Shown: positions 25,185 to 35,121 of the stretch, piece after piece
How the letters are laid out: every line of letters begins with the position of its first letter
Numbering within the stretch: position 1 is the first letter of the stretch
The notes under the pieces: model-generated
Told to the model about the DNA's origin: nothing
The model's input: the letters and a program-made list of their open reading frames with translations, nothing else
The model's database searches: none
Assembly (NCBI RefSeq): GCF_900103735.1
Contig: NZ_FMXE01000002.1
Span: forward strand, 69,373 to 133,372
Source of the DNA: Algoriphagus alkaliphilus
GTDB taxonomy: Bacteria > Bacteroidota > Bacteroidia > Cytophagales > Cyclobacteriaceae
DNA length: 64,000 nucleotides
Reading direction: 5' to 3'
Position numbers and translations under genes: made by a program

Positions 25185-27098
25185 TTAGGAAACGCGAACT
25201 ACTTCTGAAAGGCTTCTGACAGCCTCCGCTATTCCTTCAGGATCAAATCCACACTCACGATGAAGCTCGATTTGCTCGCCGTGTTCGATCACATCATCCG
25301 GAATTCCCAGACGTCTTACCTGAGCAGAATAGCCATTGTCAACCATCCATTCCAACACTGCCGACCCGAAACCACCCATCAGGCAACCATCTTCGATCGT
25401 AACCACTTTATTGAATTTGCCAAAAATCTCATGAAGTAACTCCCCGTCCAATGGCTTCACAAAGCGCATGTCGTAATGTGCAGGATTCAAACCCTCTTTT
25501 GCCAATGTGGCGCAGGCTTGCACGGCATAATTCCCAATATGTCCTATGGATAAAATTGCCACTTCTTCGCCTTCTTTTACAATCCTTCCCTGACCGACAG
25601 GAATCTGACGCAGTGGAGTTCTCCACTCCGGCATCACACCGTTACCTCTTGGATATCGGATCGAATAAGGTCCCTCATGGATTGAGGCGGAATACATTAG
25701 ATTTCGCAGTTCTTCTTCATTCATCGGAGAGGACACCACGAGATTGGGAACACAACGGAAAAAAGCAATATCGTACGCCCCGTGATGTGTAGGACCGTCA
25801 GCCCCGGCAAAGCCAGCGCGGTCTAAGCAAAGCACGACGGGCAAGTTTTGAAGACACACATCATGGACAACCTGATCGTAGGCCCGCTGCATAAATGTGG
25901 AATAAATATTACAGAAAGGAACCAAGCCTTGAGTTGCTAGACCTGCGGAAAAAGTCACCGCATGCTGCTCGGCGATTCCGACATCAAAAGCACGATCGGG
26001 CATTGCCTTCATCATGATGTTGAGCGAAGACCCGGAAGGCATAGCAGGCGTCACACCCATAATTTTGGGGTTCATTTCAGCCAATTCGACCAGGGTGTGC
26101 CCGAAAACATCCTGATATTTTGGTGCCTGAGGGGCAGTTGGTGTTTTTTTGAAAATTTCGCCCGTTACTTTATCAAATGTCCCGGGGGCATGCCAGGTGG
26201 TTTTATTGCCATTTTCGGCAGGGGCATACCCTTTGCCCTTTACCGTGATGCAATGAAGAATTTTTGGTCCGGGAATATCCTTCATATCGTTGAGGATTTC
26301 GACAAGATGGTTTACATCATGCCCGTCAACAGGACCGAAATAACGAAGATTGAGCGATTCAAAAAGATTGCTTTGTTTCAGTACCGCAGATTTGATTGCT
26401 CCTTCTACTTTGGATATAATTTCCTGAGCACTGCTGCCAAACTTGCTTAATTTACCCAGCATCTTCCACACTTCATCTTTTACTTTATTGTAAGTAGGAG
26501 AAGTGGTGATATCAGTCAGATAATCTTTTAATGCCCCGACATTCGGGTCGATGGACATGCAGTTATCATTGAGAATAATCAATAAGTTGGTATCACTGAC
26601 CCCCGCGTGATTCATGGCTTCAAATGCCATTCCTCCGGTCATCGATCCATCACCGATTACCGCTACATGCTGAATATTGGAGTTTTTGTATTTAGAAGCG
26701 ACTGCCATTCCAAGTGCGGCAGAAATCGAGGTACTGGAATGTCCGACACCGAATGTGTCAAATTCACTTTCTTTCCGCTTCGGAAAGCCCGAAAGACCAC
26801 CATAGACACGATTTGTGTGAAATTTCTCTTTTCTTCCAGTCAAAATTTTATGTCCGTAGGCCTGATGACCCACATCCCATACCAATTGATCTTCAGGAGT
26901 ATTGAGTACATAGTGTAATGCCACGGTCAATTCTACCACACCCAAACTAGCCCCAAAGTGTCCTCCATAGACCGATACATTGTCCACAATGAACTGACGC
27001 AATTGGTCGCAAACTTGGACTAATTTTTCCTTCGGAAATTTCTTCAGGTCATCGGGAGTATTGATTTGTGCGAGTAGTTCTCCGGGAGTGATTTGCAT
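25185..27098 (-). CDS. dxs: 1-deoxy-D-xylulose-5-phosphate synthase
   Basis: This 637-residue TPP enzyme condenses pyruvate and glyceraldehyde-3-phosphate, the first step of the MEP isoprenoid pathway. 'VWDVGHQAYGHKILTGRK', the TPP motif 'GDGSMTGGMAFEAMNHAG', 'YFGPVDGHD', and 'AEQHAVTFSAGLA' in the pyrimidine domain are all present. The frame opens at TTG 27119; the ATG at 27098 (MQITPGELL) is preferred. It is probably co-transcribed with the hydrolase gene downstream. Confidence 0.95.
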   Translation of the reverse strand: MQITPGELLAQINTPDDLKKFPKEKLVQVCDQLRQFIVDNVSVYGGHFGASLGVVELTVALHYVLNTPEDQLVWDVGHQAYGHKILTGRKEKFHTNRVYGGLSGFPKRKESEFDTFGVGHSSTSISAALGMAVASKYKNSNIQHVAVIGDGSMTGGMAFEAMNHAGVSDTNLLIILNDNCMSIDPNVGALKDYLTDITTSPTYNKVKDEVWKMLGKLSKFGSSAQEIISKVEGAIKSAVLKQSNLFESLNLRYFGPVDGHDVNHLVEILNDMKDIPGPKILHCITVKGKGYAPAENGNKTTWHAPGTFDKVTGEIFKKTPTAPQAPKYQDVFGHTLVELAEMNPKIMGVTPAMPSGSSLNIMMKAMPDRAFDVGIAEQHAVTFSAGLATQGLVPFCNIYSTFMQRAYDQVVHDVCLQNLPVVLCLDRAGFAGADGPTHHGAYDIAFFRCVPNLVVSSPMNEEELRNLMYSASIHEGPYSIRYPRGNGVMPEWRTPLRQIPVGQGRIVKEGEEVAILSIGHIGNYAVQACATLAKEGLNPAHYDMRFVKPLDGELLHEIFGKFNKVVTIEDGCLMGGFGSAVLEWMVDNGYSAQVRRLGIPDDVIEHGEQIELHRECGFDPEGIAEAVRSLSEVVRVS

Positions 27099-27276
27099 TT
27101 TCTGAAGTCTAGGTGTCAATAGGGAATAACAGTAAGCAGAATAGTTTGTTTCACTTGCTTATTAAATTAAGCAGAAAGACGGTTTTGCTTTATATCCCTA
27201 CCCCTCCGATTAATTTAGCGTATTTGAATATCTTTGGCAGACAGTCCGCAAAATTAACCAATAAAATTACAATCCG

Positions 27277-28026
27277 GTGAGTTTCGAGATCAAATTGCCA
27301 CTTTTTGAAGGCCCATTCGACCTGATGCTGTTCTTCATCGAGCGGGATGAGCTTGATATTTACGACATCCCAATCTCCAAGATTACCAATGACTTCCTTG
27401 AGTATATTCATCAGTTGGAAAAAATGGAGATTGAGGTTGCCAGCGATTTTATTCTCTTTGCAGCCACGCTGATGAAAATCAAATCTCGCATGCTGCTTCC
27501 CCGGCCTGAGCTCAATGAAAAAGGGGAAGAAGTAGATCCGAGGGAAGAACTCATCAGGAACCTCTTGGAGTACAAAAAATACAAGTCTGTAATTGAAGAA
27601 ATGGCTCAAATGGAGTCCCTCAGGCTCTCAAAGGTAAAAAGAGGAAATCTCGCACAAGAACTTTTAGAACTAAGCAAAAATGAAGACGTTGAAGCTGAGA
27701 TGCAACATGTTGATCTCTACAAGTTGCTCAGGGTTTTCCAAAAATGTATGGCAAGACTTGCCTCCAGAGTTGACGAAACAAAACATACTGTAATTCAGTA
27801 CCCTTATACCATTGAGCAGCAAAAAGACTTTGTTTTGGAAAAAATAAGTTTTAAAAAACAAGTACCTTTTGAGGAATTCATCCAATTCAAACCAGAAAAA
27901 ATCTTTGTGATTTATACGTTCTTAGCGATCCTAGAGCTTCTTCAACTTTCCCTGATCACTATTATCATCGGTGATGGGTATAATAATTTTTGGGTAGAAA
28001 AGACTGAGCCAATAGCTGCAGCCTAA
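27277..28026 (+). CDS. scpA: segregation and condensation protein A
   Basis: This is a 249-residue kleisin subunit of the SMC complex. 'LPLFEGPFDLMLFFIERDEL' at the N-terminus and 'DFILFAATLMKIKSRMLLPR' are hallmark ScpA sequences. The only start in reach is a GTG. The C-terminal winged helix lies at about residues 180-240. scpB is not next to it. It begins a three-gene run with a flippase-like membrane protein and murF-alr, spaced 2 and 1 bp. Confidence 0.93.
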   Translation: MSFEIKLPLFEGPFDLMLFFIERDELDIYDIPISKITNDFLEYIHQLEKMEIEVASDFILFAATLMKIKSRMLLPRPELNEKGEEVDPREELIRNLLEYKKYKSVIEEMAQMESLRLSKVKRGNLAQELLELSKNEDVEAEMQHVDLYKLLRVFQKCMARLASRVDETKHTVIQYPYTIEQQKDFVLEKISFKKQVPFEEFIQFKPEKIFVIYTFLAILELLQLSLITIIIGDGYNNFWVEKTEPIAAA

Positions 28027-28028
28027 GT

Positions 28029-29093
28029 ATGAAGCTGGACAACAAGAAGATCTTTAAAACATTAAACCCAAATAAAGTATGGGTACCCATCATCATAGGA
28101 CTTGGGATAGTCTTTGCGATGTTTTACCTCGACCCCTCGATTACAGCCGAATCACTCAAAGGGGTATTTGATGCCTCGATACCCTGGCTGTTTTTTGCCA
28201 TTCTTGTATTGTTTTTTAGAGATTTAGGGTATGTCTATCGGATACGCGAGATTACAGATCGCCAACTCACCTGGACACGGGCGATCTATGTCATAATCCT
28301 CTGGGAATTTGCCTCTGCGGTGACTCCTTCGGTAGTGGGAGGAACTGCCGTAGCGATGTTTATTCTCAACAAAGAAGGAATCAAAATGGGAAAAGCCATC
28401 GCTTTTGTAATGGTGACCGCAATTTTGGATAATCTTTTCTTTGTCATCGGAGCTCCGATCATCCTTTATTTCGCAAAAGGAAACATTTTTCCCGAGAGCA
28501 AGCTGCTTGAAACCCAAATGGAAAATAGCCTTCAGGCAATCTTTTGGATCAGCTATGGACTTTACGCGTCTTACACCTTGGTGATGTCTGCCGCTTTGTT
28601 TTTCAGGCCAAGGGTCTTTAAGTGGGTGTTGATCAAAATTTTCAGCCTGAAATTTCTCCGTAAATGGAAGCATGATGCGCAGGAATATGGCAATCAGATC
28701 ATCGAGGCTTCCCGGGAATTGCGAGGAAAAAGAGCTGGCTTTTGGTTGCCTATCATCGGAGCAACTGTATTCATTTGGACCTCCAGATATTTGATGTTGA
28801 ATGCACTGATTTCAGCATTTGTTCCTTTATCCTTCGAACAAGAGATTATCGTTTTTGCAAGACAGGTGATTATGTGGATCGTCATGATGATATCCCCAAC
28901 TCCAGGGAGCAGCGGCACGGCGGAGTTCTTCTATGCACAATTCTTCACCCAGTTTCTGGGAGGTTATACCTTTGTGACAAGTATCGTCTGGAGGTTGTTT
29001 TCCTACTACCCGTATTTGATTTTAGGAGCGATTTTTCTTCCACGATGGATACGGCAAGTCTTTTTCAAAAAGAAACCAGTAGGAGAGGAATAA
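28029..29093 (+). CDS. LPG-synthase-type (UPF0104) integral membrane protein
   Basis: This is a 354-residue membrane protein with about eight hydrophobic segments. 'ASAVTPSVVGGTAVAMFIL' near residues 98-116 and 'SPTPGSSGTAEFFYA' near 290-304 are the conserved loops of the lysylphosphatidylglycerol synthase/dolichol-synthase-like (flippase) superfamily. No synthase domain is fused, so it is the membrane part only. It may move a lipid across the inner membrane; the lipid is unknown. It is tightly packed between scpA and murF-alr. Confidence 0.82.
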   Translation: MKLDNKKIFKTLNPNKVWVPIIIGLGIVFAMFYLDPSITAESLKGVFDASIPWLFFAILVLFFRDLGYVYRIREITDRQLTWTRAIYVIILWEFASAVTPSVVGGTAVAMFILNKEGIKMGKAIAFVMVTAILDNLFFVIGAPIILYFAKGNIFPESKLLETQMENSLQAIFWISYGLYASYTLVMSAALFFRPRVFKWVLIKIFSLKFLRKWKHDAQEYGNQIIEASRELRGKRAGFWLPIIGATVFIWTSRYLMLNALISAFVPLSFEQEIIVFARQVIMWIVMMISPTPGSSGTAEFFYAQFFTQFLGGYTFVTSIVWRLFSYYPYLILGAIFLPRWIRQVFFKKKPVGEE

Positions 29094-29094
29094 T

Positions 29095-31563
29095 ATGCTC
29101 AGCTCGCTATCCATAACGCAACTGGAAGAATTGACGGGAGGAAAAGCTCAGGGGAAAGAATTTCCCGGATTGATTACTCAGATCAGCATCGACTCAAGGC
29201 AGATTATCCAACCGGAGCAATGTCTTTTCGTCGCCTTGAGAGGAGTCAAAGCTGATGGAGCAGATTTTATCCCAACGCTGATTCAAGCCGGTCTTCGCGT
29301 ATTTCTCGTGCATCAGGACCGCACAATAGACCCAGAATTAGCAAAAAATGCCACTTTTATTCCGGTAAAAAACACCCGAAATGCACTTCAGGCAATCGCT
29401 TCATTCCAACGAAGTCAATTTATAAAACCCGTCGTTGGAATCACGGGAAGCAATGGAAAAACAATTGTAAAAGAATGGCTTGGGCAGGTATTAAGCCAAA
29501 GCTTTACGGTTGCCAAAAGCCCTAAAAGCTACAACTCCCAAGTAGGCGTACCGCTTTCGATTTTTGGGATTCAGGCTTATCATCAAGTCGCCATTCTTGA
29601 AGCGGGAGTTTCCAAACTAGGTGAAATGCACACGCTATCGGCAATGATCAGCCCGAATTTGGGGATATTCACCAATATCGGGACGGCACATGAGGAAGGT
29701 TTTTCAAGTATTGAAGAGAAAATAAGGGAGAAACTTCAACTTTTCCAGAATAGCCAATTGCTCATTTACTGCAGGGATCAAGCCCTTGTCAGTAAAGAAA
29801 TTCAGGAAACCTTTTCAAAAGAACGGCTGATTTCCTGGTCAGAAAAGCCGGGGGCGGATTTTGTGGTTTCTGCCAAAAAACAGGAAACTCAGACCAAACT
29901 TATCCTGATCAAAAGTGACCTGAATACCTTCACTTTTCAGATTCCGTTCACCGACACCGCCTCCATCGAAAACATCACACATGTCATTGTTGCAGCGCTG
30001 ACATTAGGGCAAGAGATTCCCTCCATACAGGAAGGGCTCAAGCACCTCAAGCCCGTGGACATGCGACTCACACTTAAACCGGGGCTGAATGATTCACTGA
30101 TCATCGATGACACGTATAACAATGACATCGCCGGCCTTAAAGTTGCGCTTGAATTTCTCAGCCAACAACGACCCAAACGCCGAAAAATCCTGATTCTTTC
30201 AGATCTGCTTCAGCAAGGAATTCCTGAAAAAATCTATTCCGAAGTTTCAGAATTGATCAAATCCTATGGACTCGATCAAATAATAGGTGTCGGAGGTGAT
30301 GTCAGTCGACTGAGAGATTTTTTCCCAAACCAGTTTAGCAACTATCCTACTACCGAAGCCCTCCTTCAGTCGATAGATACCGATGCATTTCAAAATGATC
30401 TGATTTTGATCACCGGAGCCCGGCCATTTGCTTTTGAGCGAATCGTCAACAGGCTTCAGCAGCGAATCCATGGCACCACCCTGGAAATTAACCTGAATGC
30501 ACTGACGCATAATTTCAATTTTTACAAAAGACAGGTCAAGCCAGAAACCAAAATGATGGTGATGGTCAAAGCGTTTGCCTATGGAGGTGGTGCCGCTGAA
30601 ATAGCAAACCACCTACAGACCATGGGAGCAGATTACCTGGCTGTGGCATTTTCTGATGAGGGGGTTTCTCTCAGAAAACAGGGAATTCGTCTTCCAATAA
30701 TGGTACTCAATCCGGTCGAAGAATCATTCGATTTGCTTCGTGAGTTTGATCTCGAGCCGGTCGTCTTCAGCCCTGATTTTTTCGGTAAACTGGGTAGATA
30801 TGCCCAAAATCATCAGATCCAACTTCCGATTCATTTGGATCTGGATACAGGAATGCATCGATTGGGTTTTGAAAAGCTACAGCTGGAGGAATTGAAAGTA
30901 CTGATCCATTCTTTTCCTGAGTTGGGGATTGCGAGTCTCTATACCCATCTAGTGGGAGCGGATGAAGAAGAGCACGAAGAATTTTCTCTTGGTCAGCTTA
31001 GGCTATTCATGGAAATGAAGGAGGAATTGGAAGAAATTCTGGACTACAGACCGTTGGTCCATGCACTCAACTCTGCCGGAATCATACGCTATCCGGAATT
31101 CCAGATGGACATGGTCCGATTGGGAATTGGGCTTTATGGAGTCGAGGTCACAGGAAAACGTGACGCTGAATTAAAATCAGTCAGCACGCTGAAAACGACC
31201 ATTTCTCAGGTAAAAATACTTCCTCCGGGAGCAACGGTCGGCTACTCAAGAAAAGGAAAATTGCCTCATGGAGGAAAAATAGCGACTTTAGCCATTGGGT
31301 ATGCCGATGGATATGACCGCAGATTTTCCCAAGGAAAAGGCTACGTCCTGATCAATGGCAAAAAAGCTTCAGTCATCGGAAATGTATGCATGGATATGAC
31401 CATGGTGGACATCAGTGATATCGATGCCAAGGCAGGTGACGAGGCAATTATTTACGGAGAGCAAATTTCATTAAAGGAACTCGGCGACCAAATTGGCACA
31501 ATTCCTTATGAATTGCTGACCAATATCAGCACGCGCGTGAAGCGGGTCTATTACTTGGATTAA
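29095..31563 (+). CDS. bifunctional MurF / alanine racemase
   Basis: This 822-residue fusion makes D-alanine and uses D-Ala-D-Ala for UDP-MurNAc-pentapeptide synthesis. The MurF half (residues 1 to about 455) has the ATP loop 'GITGSNGKTIVKEW' (about residue 115) and 'IDDTYNNDIAGL'. The racemase half follows with the PLP lysine in 'VKAFAYGGGAAE', 'LDLDTGMHRLGF', 'LYTHLVGADEE', the catalytic Tyr in 'VGYSRKGKLPHGG' and 'CMDMTMVDIS'. The fused form is common in Bacteroidetes. It is the only intact alanine racemase in the window and would supply this function alone. Confidence 0.94.
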   Translation: MLSSLSITQLEELTGGKAQGKEFPGLITQISIDSRQIIQPEQCLFVALRGVKADGADFIPTLIQAGLRVFLVHQDRTIDPELAKNATFIPVKNTRNALQAIASFQRSQFIKPVVGITGSNGKTIVKEWLGQVLSQSFTVAKSPKSYNSQVGVPLSIFGIQAYHQVAILEAGVSKLGEMHTLSAMISPNLGIFTNIGTAHEEGFSSIEEKIREKLQLFQNSQLLIYCRDQALVSKEIQETFSKERLISWSEKPGADFVVSAKKQETQTKLILIKSDLNTFTFQIPFTDTASIENITHVIVAALTLGQEIPSIQEGLKHLKPVDMRLTLKPGLNDSLIIDDTYNNDIAGLKVALEFLSQQRPKRRKILILSDLLQQGIPEKIYSEVSELIKSYGLDQIIGVGGDVSRLRDFFPNQFSNYPTTEALLQSIDTDAFQNDLILITGARPFAFERIVNRLQQRIHGTTLEINLNALTHNFNFYKRQVKPETKMMVMVKAFAYGGGAAEIANHLQTMGADYLAVAFSDEGVSLRKQGIRLPIMVLNPVEESFDLLREFDLEPVVFSPDFFGKLGRYAQNHQIQLPIHLDLDTGMHRLGFEKLQLEELKVLIHSFPELGIASLYTHLVGADEEEHEEFSLGQLRLFMEMKEELEEILDYRPLVHALNSAGIIRYPEFQMDMVRLGIGLYGVEVTGKRDAELKSVSTLKTTISQVKILPPGATVGYSRKGKLPHGGKIATLAIGYADGYDRRFSQGKGYVLINGKKASVIGNVCMDMTMVDISDIDAKAGDEAIIYGEQISLKELGDQIGTIPYELLTNISTRVKRVYYLD

Positions 31564-31586
31564 CCAAATTTTCTCTAAATTTCTCC

Positions 31587-32396
31587 ATGGTACTGACAAA
31601 AAGAAAACTCGCGCACATCGTCTTTGAATCCAATGACAAGGCCTCGAAGACTTTTGACCTGGTACTTCTTTTGTTGATTTTCGGGTCGATCATTATTGCC
31701 ATTTTGGATTCTGTAAGTGAACTCCATCTGAAATATGGCAAGATCTTTTACATTCTGGAACTCTCTTTCACCTTCCTTTTTACCCTAGAATACATCCTTC
31801 GCATTTGGCTAACTACCAAAACGCTCAAGTACGTCACGAGCTTTTATGGTATTGTGGATTTGTTGGCGATTTTGCCGATGTACCTCAGTTTCTTTATCAT
31901 CCATTCTCAGTCATTATCAGTGATCCGGGCACTCAGACTGTTGCGGGTGATCCGGATTTTGAAGCTGGGAAGATATTTATCTGAGGCTAATTTCCTGAGG
32001 GAATCGCTCAAAGCGAGTGCGGCAAAGATCCAGATTTTTCTGTTTTCAGTGCTTACCATCGTACTGATTATGGGCACCCTTATGTTTGTAATAGAAGGTC
32101 CTGAAAATGGCTATACCAGCATTCCGGTTGGAATGTATTGGGCCATCGTGACCCTTACGACGGTGGGATTTGGAGATATTACCCCGCAGACTCCCGTCGG
32201 ACAATTCTTGGCTTCCCTGATCATGTTGATGGGCTATGCCATCATAGCAGTACCTACCGGAATCGTAAGTTCGGAAATAGCCAGAAGAAAAAACTTAGAC
32301 TATTTTGATCAGCTAAAAAGCTGTACTTATTGTGGATTTGACCGATTGGAACCAAACGATAAATTTTGCAGGAAATGTGGACAAAAAACTGATTAA
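31587..32396 (+). CDS. voltage-gated K+ channel with C-terminal zinc ribbon
   Basis: This is a 269-residue six-transmembrane ion channel. The S4 helix 'VIRALRLLRVIRILKLGR' (about residues 112-129) has arginines at three-residue intervals. The pore has the potassium filter TLTTVGFGD (about residue 190). After S6 ('MGYAIIAVPTGIVSSEIAR') comes a short tail, 'CTYCGFDRLEPNDKFCRKCG', whose four cysteines form a zinc-ribbon-like module. It lies 23 bp after murF-alr and overlaps the convergent GNAT gene by 4 bp. Confidence 0.9.
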   Translation: MVLTKRKLAHIVFESNDKASKTFDLVLLLLIFGSIIIAILDSVSELHLKYGKIFYILELSFTFLFTLEYILRIWLTTKTLKYVTSFYGIVDLLAILPMYLSFFIIHSQSLSVIRALRLLRVIRILKLGRYLSEANFLRESLKASAAKIQIFLFSVLTIVLIMGTLMFVIEGPENGYTSIPVGMYWAIVTLTTVGFGDITPQTPVGQFLASLIMLMGYAIIAVPTGIVSSEIARRKNLDYFDQLKSCTYCGFDRLEPNDKFCRKCGQKTD

Positions 32397-32854
32397 GTTT
32401 CATTTTTTAGTTTCATGTGTAAGATTGGATAGTCCATTCCTGCACCGTCCTTTTCAGAACGACCGACTACTTCAAACCCAGACTTCTCGTAGAATTTTCG
32501 AGCAGACTCGTTTTGCTCATTCACATCTACTTCTTTGCAATTCAATTTTACTTTAGCAAAGTCAAGTAGAAGCTTTCCCATTCCATTTCCAATCCAAAAA
32601 GGATCCAAAAAAAGCATCTCAATTTTTCCGTTCAGCACCCCCAAAAAGCCCAAAACCTGTTTTTGGTCGTCCAAAAGACAGTGAACTTCAAATTCATTAA
32701 AGTCAATGGACTCGACCATTTTTTTGATTTCCAGAAAATCCCCTTCCGTCAAAAATTCATGGGTAGCAAGCACTGACTTTTCCCAAACTGTGAGAATTTG
32801 CTTTCGAAACGGATGCTGATAGGGCTGGATTGAAAAATTTCTGGAATTCATCAT
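32393..32854 (-). CDS. GNAT family N-acetyltransferase
   Basis: This is a GNAT-fold protein of about 153 residues. The acetyl-CoA loop is 'FWIGNGMGKLLLDFA', and the C-terminal 'VDVNEQNESARKFYEKSGFE' is the usual motif B. It resembles the YjaB-type subgroup. An ATG at 32914 exists but overlaps the upstream channel gene by 41 bp; the tandem ATGs at 32854 and 32851 fit the domain start better. The acetyl acceptor is unknown. Confidence 0.85.
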   Translation of the reverse strand: MMNSRNFSIQPYQHPFRKQILTVWEKSVLATHEFLTEGDFLEIKKMVESIDFNEFEVHCLLDDQKQVLGFLGVLNGKIEMLFLDPFWIGNGMGKLLLDFAKVKLNCKEVDVNEQNESARKFYEKSGFEVVGRSEKDGAGMDYPILHMKLKNET

Positions 32855-32873
32855 TCTGTTTTTCTGGTCAATT

Positions 32874-34077
32874 TCAGGGAAGTTTTCCTTTCCACCCCAA
32901 ATTTTGCGAAGCATAAATACTTCCTCCTCCGCTGAAAAAATAAGCTACCAGGCAAGCCAATCCCAGGAAAATTCCTGATTCATAGCCAAAAAGCTCCATA
33001 CCCATTACTGTACAGGCCATCGGAGTATTCGTAGCTCCCGAGAAAACTCCGACAAAGCCCATGCCCGCCAAAAGTGCCAATGGCAAAGGAATCCAGGTTG
33101 AAAGTGCATTTCCAAGTGTAGCTCCAGTAAAAAATATAGGAGTAACCTCTCCACCTTTGAAACCCGAACCCAATGTCAACCCGGTCAAACCGGTTTTAAC
33201 CAACCAATCATACCAAGGCAAGGGCGTTTCGAAAGCCTCCACTATCCTAGGAATTCCCAAACCAATGTAAGTCGTCGTCCCTGAAAAGTACACAATCAAG
33301 GCAACCAAAGTTCCGCCTATGACCGGACGAAGGGGAGGGTAGGCAACAGTTTTTTTGAAAAATGCGGAAATGGCATGGCCTGTCTCGGCAAAGAGCCGGG
33401 CAGATAGTCCGAAGGCAATTGCCGCCGGAATAACCCAAGCCAAATTTACAAAAGAGTGAATCGGGATTTCCGGAATGGAATAATGCGTATGCCCAACTCC
33501 CCAAGCCAATTCACAAGTCCAGTCCGCCACAAATGCGGCTAAAAAAGCCGGGAAAATTGATTCCCACCAAAATCTTCGTGTCATCCCACTCCAGCGAAAA
33601 AATAGCTCCTGCCAAAGGAGTTCCAAAAACAGAAGCAAAGCCACCCGCTATTCCACAGATAATGATCAGTCGTCTGTTTTCCTGATTGAGTGAAAACCAC
33701 TTGGTCAACTGATCTGCCAAGGATCCTCCCATTTGAACAGCCGTTCCTTCCCGTCCAGCCGATCCTCCAAAAAGATGGGTAATAATTGTCCCAAAAAGAA
33801 CGAATGGAGTCATTCGCAAGGGAATAGGATTTTTGCTTTGGTACAACTCTTCCAGCAGGAGATTATTCCCTTTTGTAGAATTGGCCCCGTAATGGTAATA
33901 AACATAACCGATCCCGAAGCCCGCTAGCGGGAGTAGTGCTATCAGCCAAAGATTTGCTTCTCGAAAATTTGTTGCCCAATCCAGAAAAATCGCAGATGCT
34001 GAGCCTGAAAGAATACCTACCAGAGTAGCCAGTCCAAGCCAAAGCGCAACGTATCTTGCTAATTCTTTTCCGTTCAC
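32874..34077 (-). pseudogene. ClC-type chloride channel/transporter, frameshifted
   Basis: Two overlapping frames together encode a full ClC protein. The first (GTG start, 34077 down to about 33590) has 'GGSAGREGTAVQMGGSLADQ' (the selectivity-loop GREGP-like motif) and 'GTPLAGAIFSLEW'. The second continues with 'SGMTRRFWWESIFPAFLAAF', then 'GSGFKGGEVTPIFFTGATLG' and 'GVFSGATNTPMACTVMGMEL'. The break is just after SLEW, about 33578-33592, and amounts to a net +1 or -2 nt. No internal deletion is apparent, so a sequencing error or a fresh mutation are both possible. If intact it would be about 395 residues. Confidence 0.82.
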
Positions 34078-34227
34078 GGTTAGAGATTTGGCGCAAAATA
34101 AGGTTCAAAACAGAAAAGTGTGTTAAAATCAAAGAAATAAACCCAAACTTAATGCTCGGACGATTGTCTCGAAATCGTACAGGTCAACCAATTCCGGGTT
34201 TTTAAGGTTACTTTAGAAATTGTCACT

Positions 34228-35121
34228 ATGCAAAATATTTTAATCACCGGCGGATCAGGACTGGTAGGTCAGCAAATCACAGAACTACTTGAAAAAAAGG
34301 ACTATCAAGTCGCGTGGCTGAGTAGATCTGTTCATTCTGGCCAAAAGACTTTCCTCTGGAATATTGAAAAGGGAGAGATTGATCACGAAGCAATGGAATG
34401 GGCAGATGCCATCATCCACTTGGCAGGTGCCGGAGTCGCCGAAAAACGCTGGACACCAGAACGAAAAAGACTGATTCTCGAATCCCGAACCCAAAGTTCC
34501 CAATTACTATTCAAAGCTTTGGAAAGTGCTGAAAATCGACCAAATACATTTATTTCTGCATCAGCTGTCGGTTATTATGGCTTTAATACCGGGACTTCTC
34601 TAGTGGATGAGACCAGTGCAGCAGGTTCAGACTTCCTTGCAGAGGTCGTAAAAGCTTGGGAAAATGAAGTGAAAAAAATGGAAAGTCTTGACATCCGGAC
34701 AGTCTTACTTCGGATAGGAATAGTATTGGATGCTGAGGGAGGCGCTTTAGGAGAAATGTTAAAACCACCGGTGGCTGCACCCCTTGGGTCAGGGGATCAG
34801 TGGATGAGCTGGATCCACATCGAAGATCTGGCCAGAATGTTTGTTTTTGCATTGGAAAAAACCACCCTACAGGGAGTCTATAATGCCGTCGCTCCCAACC
34901 CCGCAACAAATCAGCAACTCACCCAAGAAGCCGCACATGCCAAAGGAAAAACTTATATCGGGATCGGAGTTCCTGGTTTCGCTTTGAAACTAGTTTTGGG
35001 AGAAATGGCGGCAATGGTACTTGGAGGCAACCGGGTTTCCTGCCAAAAAATTCAAAAGGCGGGATTTCAGTTTGAGTTTTATGAATTGTCCGCTGCGCTA
35101 AAAGACATATTTCGCAATTGA
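34228..35121 (+). CDS. TIGR01777 family epimerase (extended SDR)
   Basis: This is a 297-residue Rossmann protein with 'ILITGGSGLVGQQI' at the N-terminus, 'IIHLAGAGVAEKRWTPERK' near residue 65 and 'SASAVGYYG' near 111. Conserved 'PLGSGDQWMSWIHIEDL' and the C-terminal 'ALKDIF' also fit the family. E. coli YfcH is a relative of unknown substrate. Its 3' end overlaps the convergent PIN-domain gene by 24 bp. Confidence 0.88.
   Translation: MQNILITGGSGLVGQQITELLEKKDYQVAWLSRSVHSGQKTFLWNIEKGEIDHEAMEWADAIIHLAGAGVAEKRWTPERKRLILESRTQSSQLLFKALESAENRPNTFISASAVGYYGFNTGTSLVDETSAAGSDFLAEVVKAWENEVKKMESLDIRTVLLRIGIVLDAEGGALGEMLKPPVAAPLGSGDQWMSWIHIEDLARMFVFALEKTTLQGVYNAVAPNPATNQQLTQEAAHAKGKTYIGIGVPGFALKLVLGEMAAMVLGGNRVSCQKIQKAGFQFEFYELSAALKDIFRN

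Noticed and set aside
25962-26450. 162-residue frame antisense to dxs
   Set aside because: It is fully inside dxs with no recognisable domain.
33597-33602. T6 run as the site of the ClC frameshift
   Set aside because: The first frame reads 'AIFSLEW' correctly through and past it, so the break must lie downstream.
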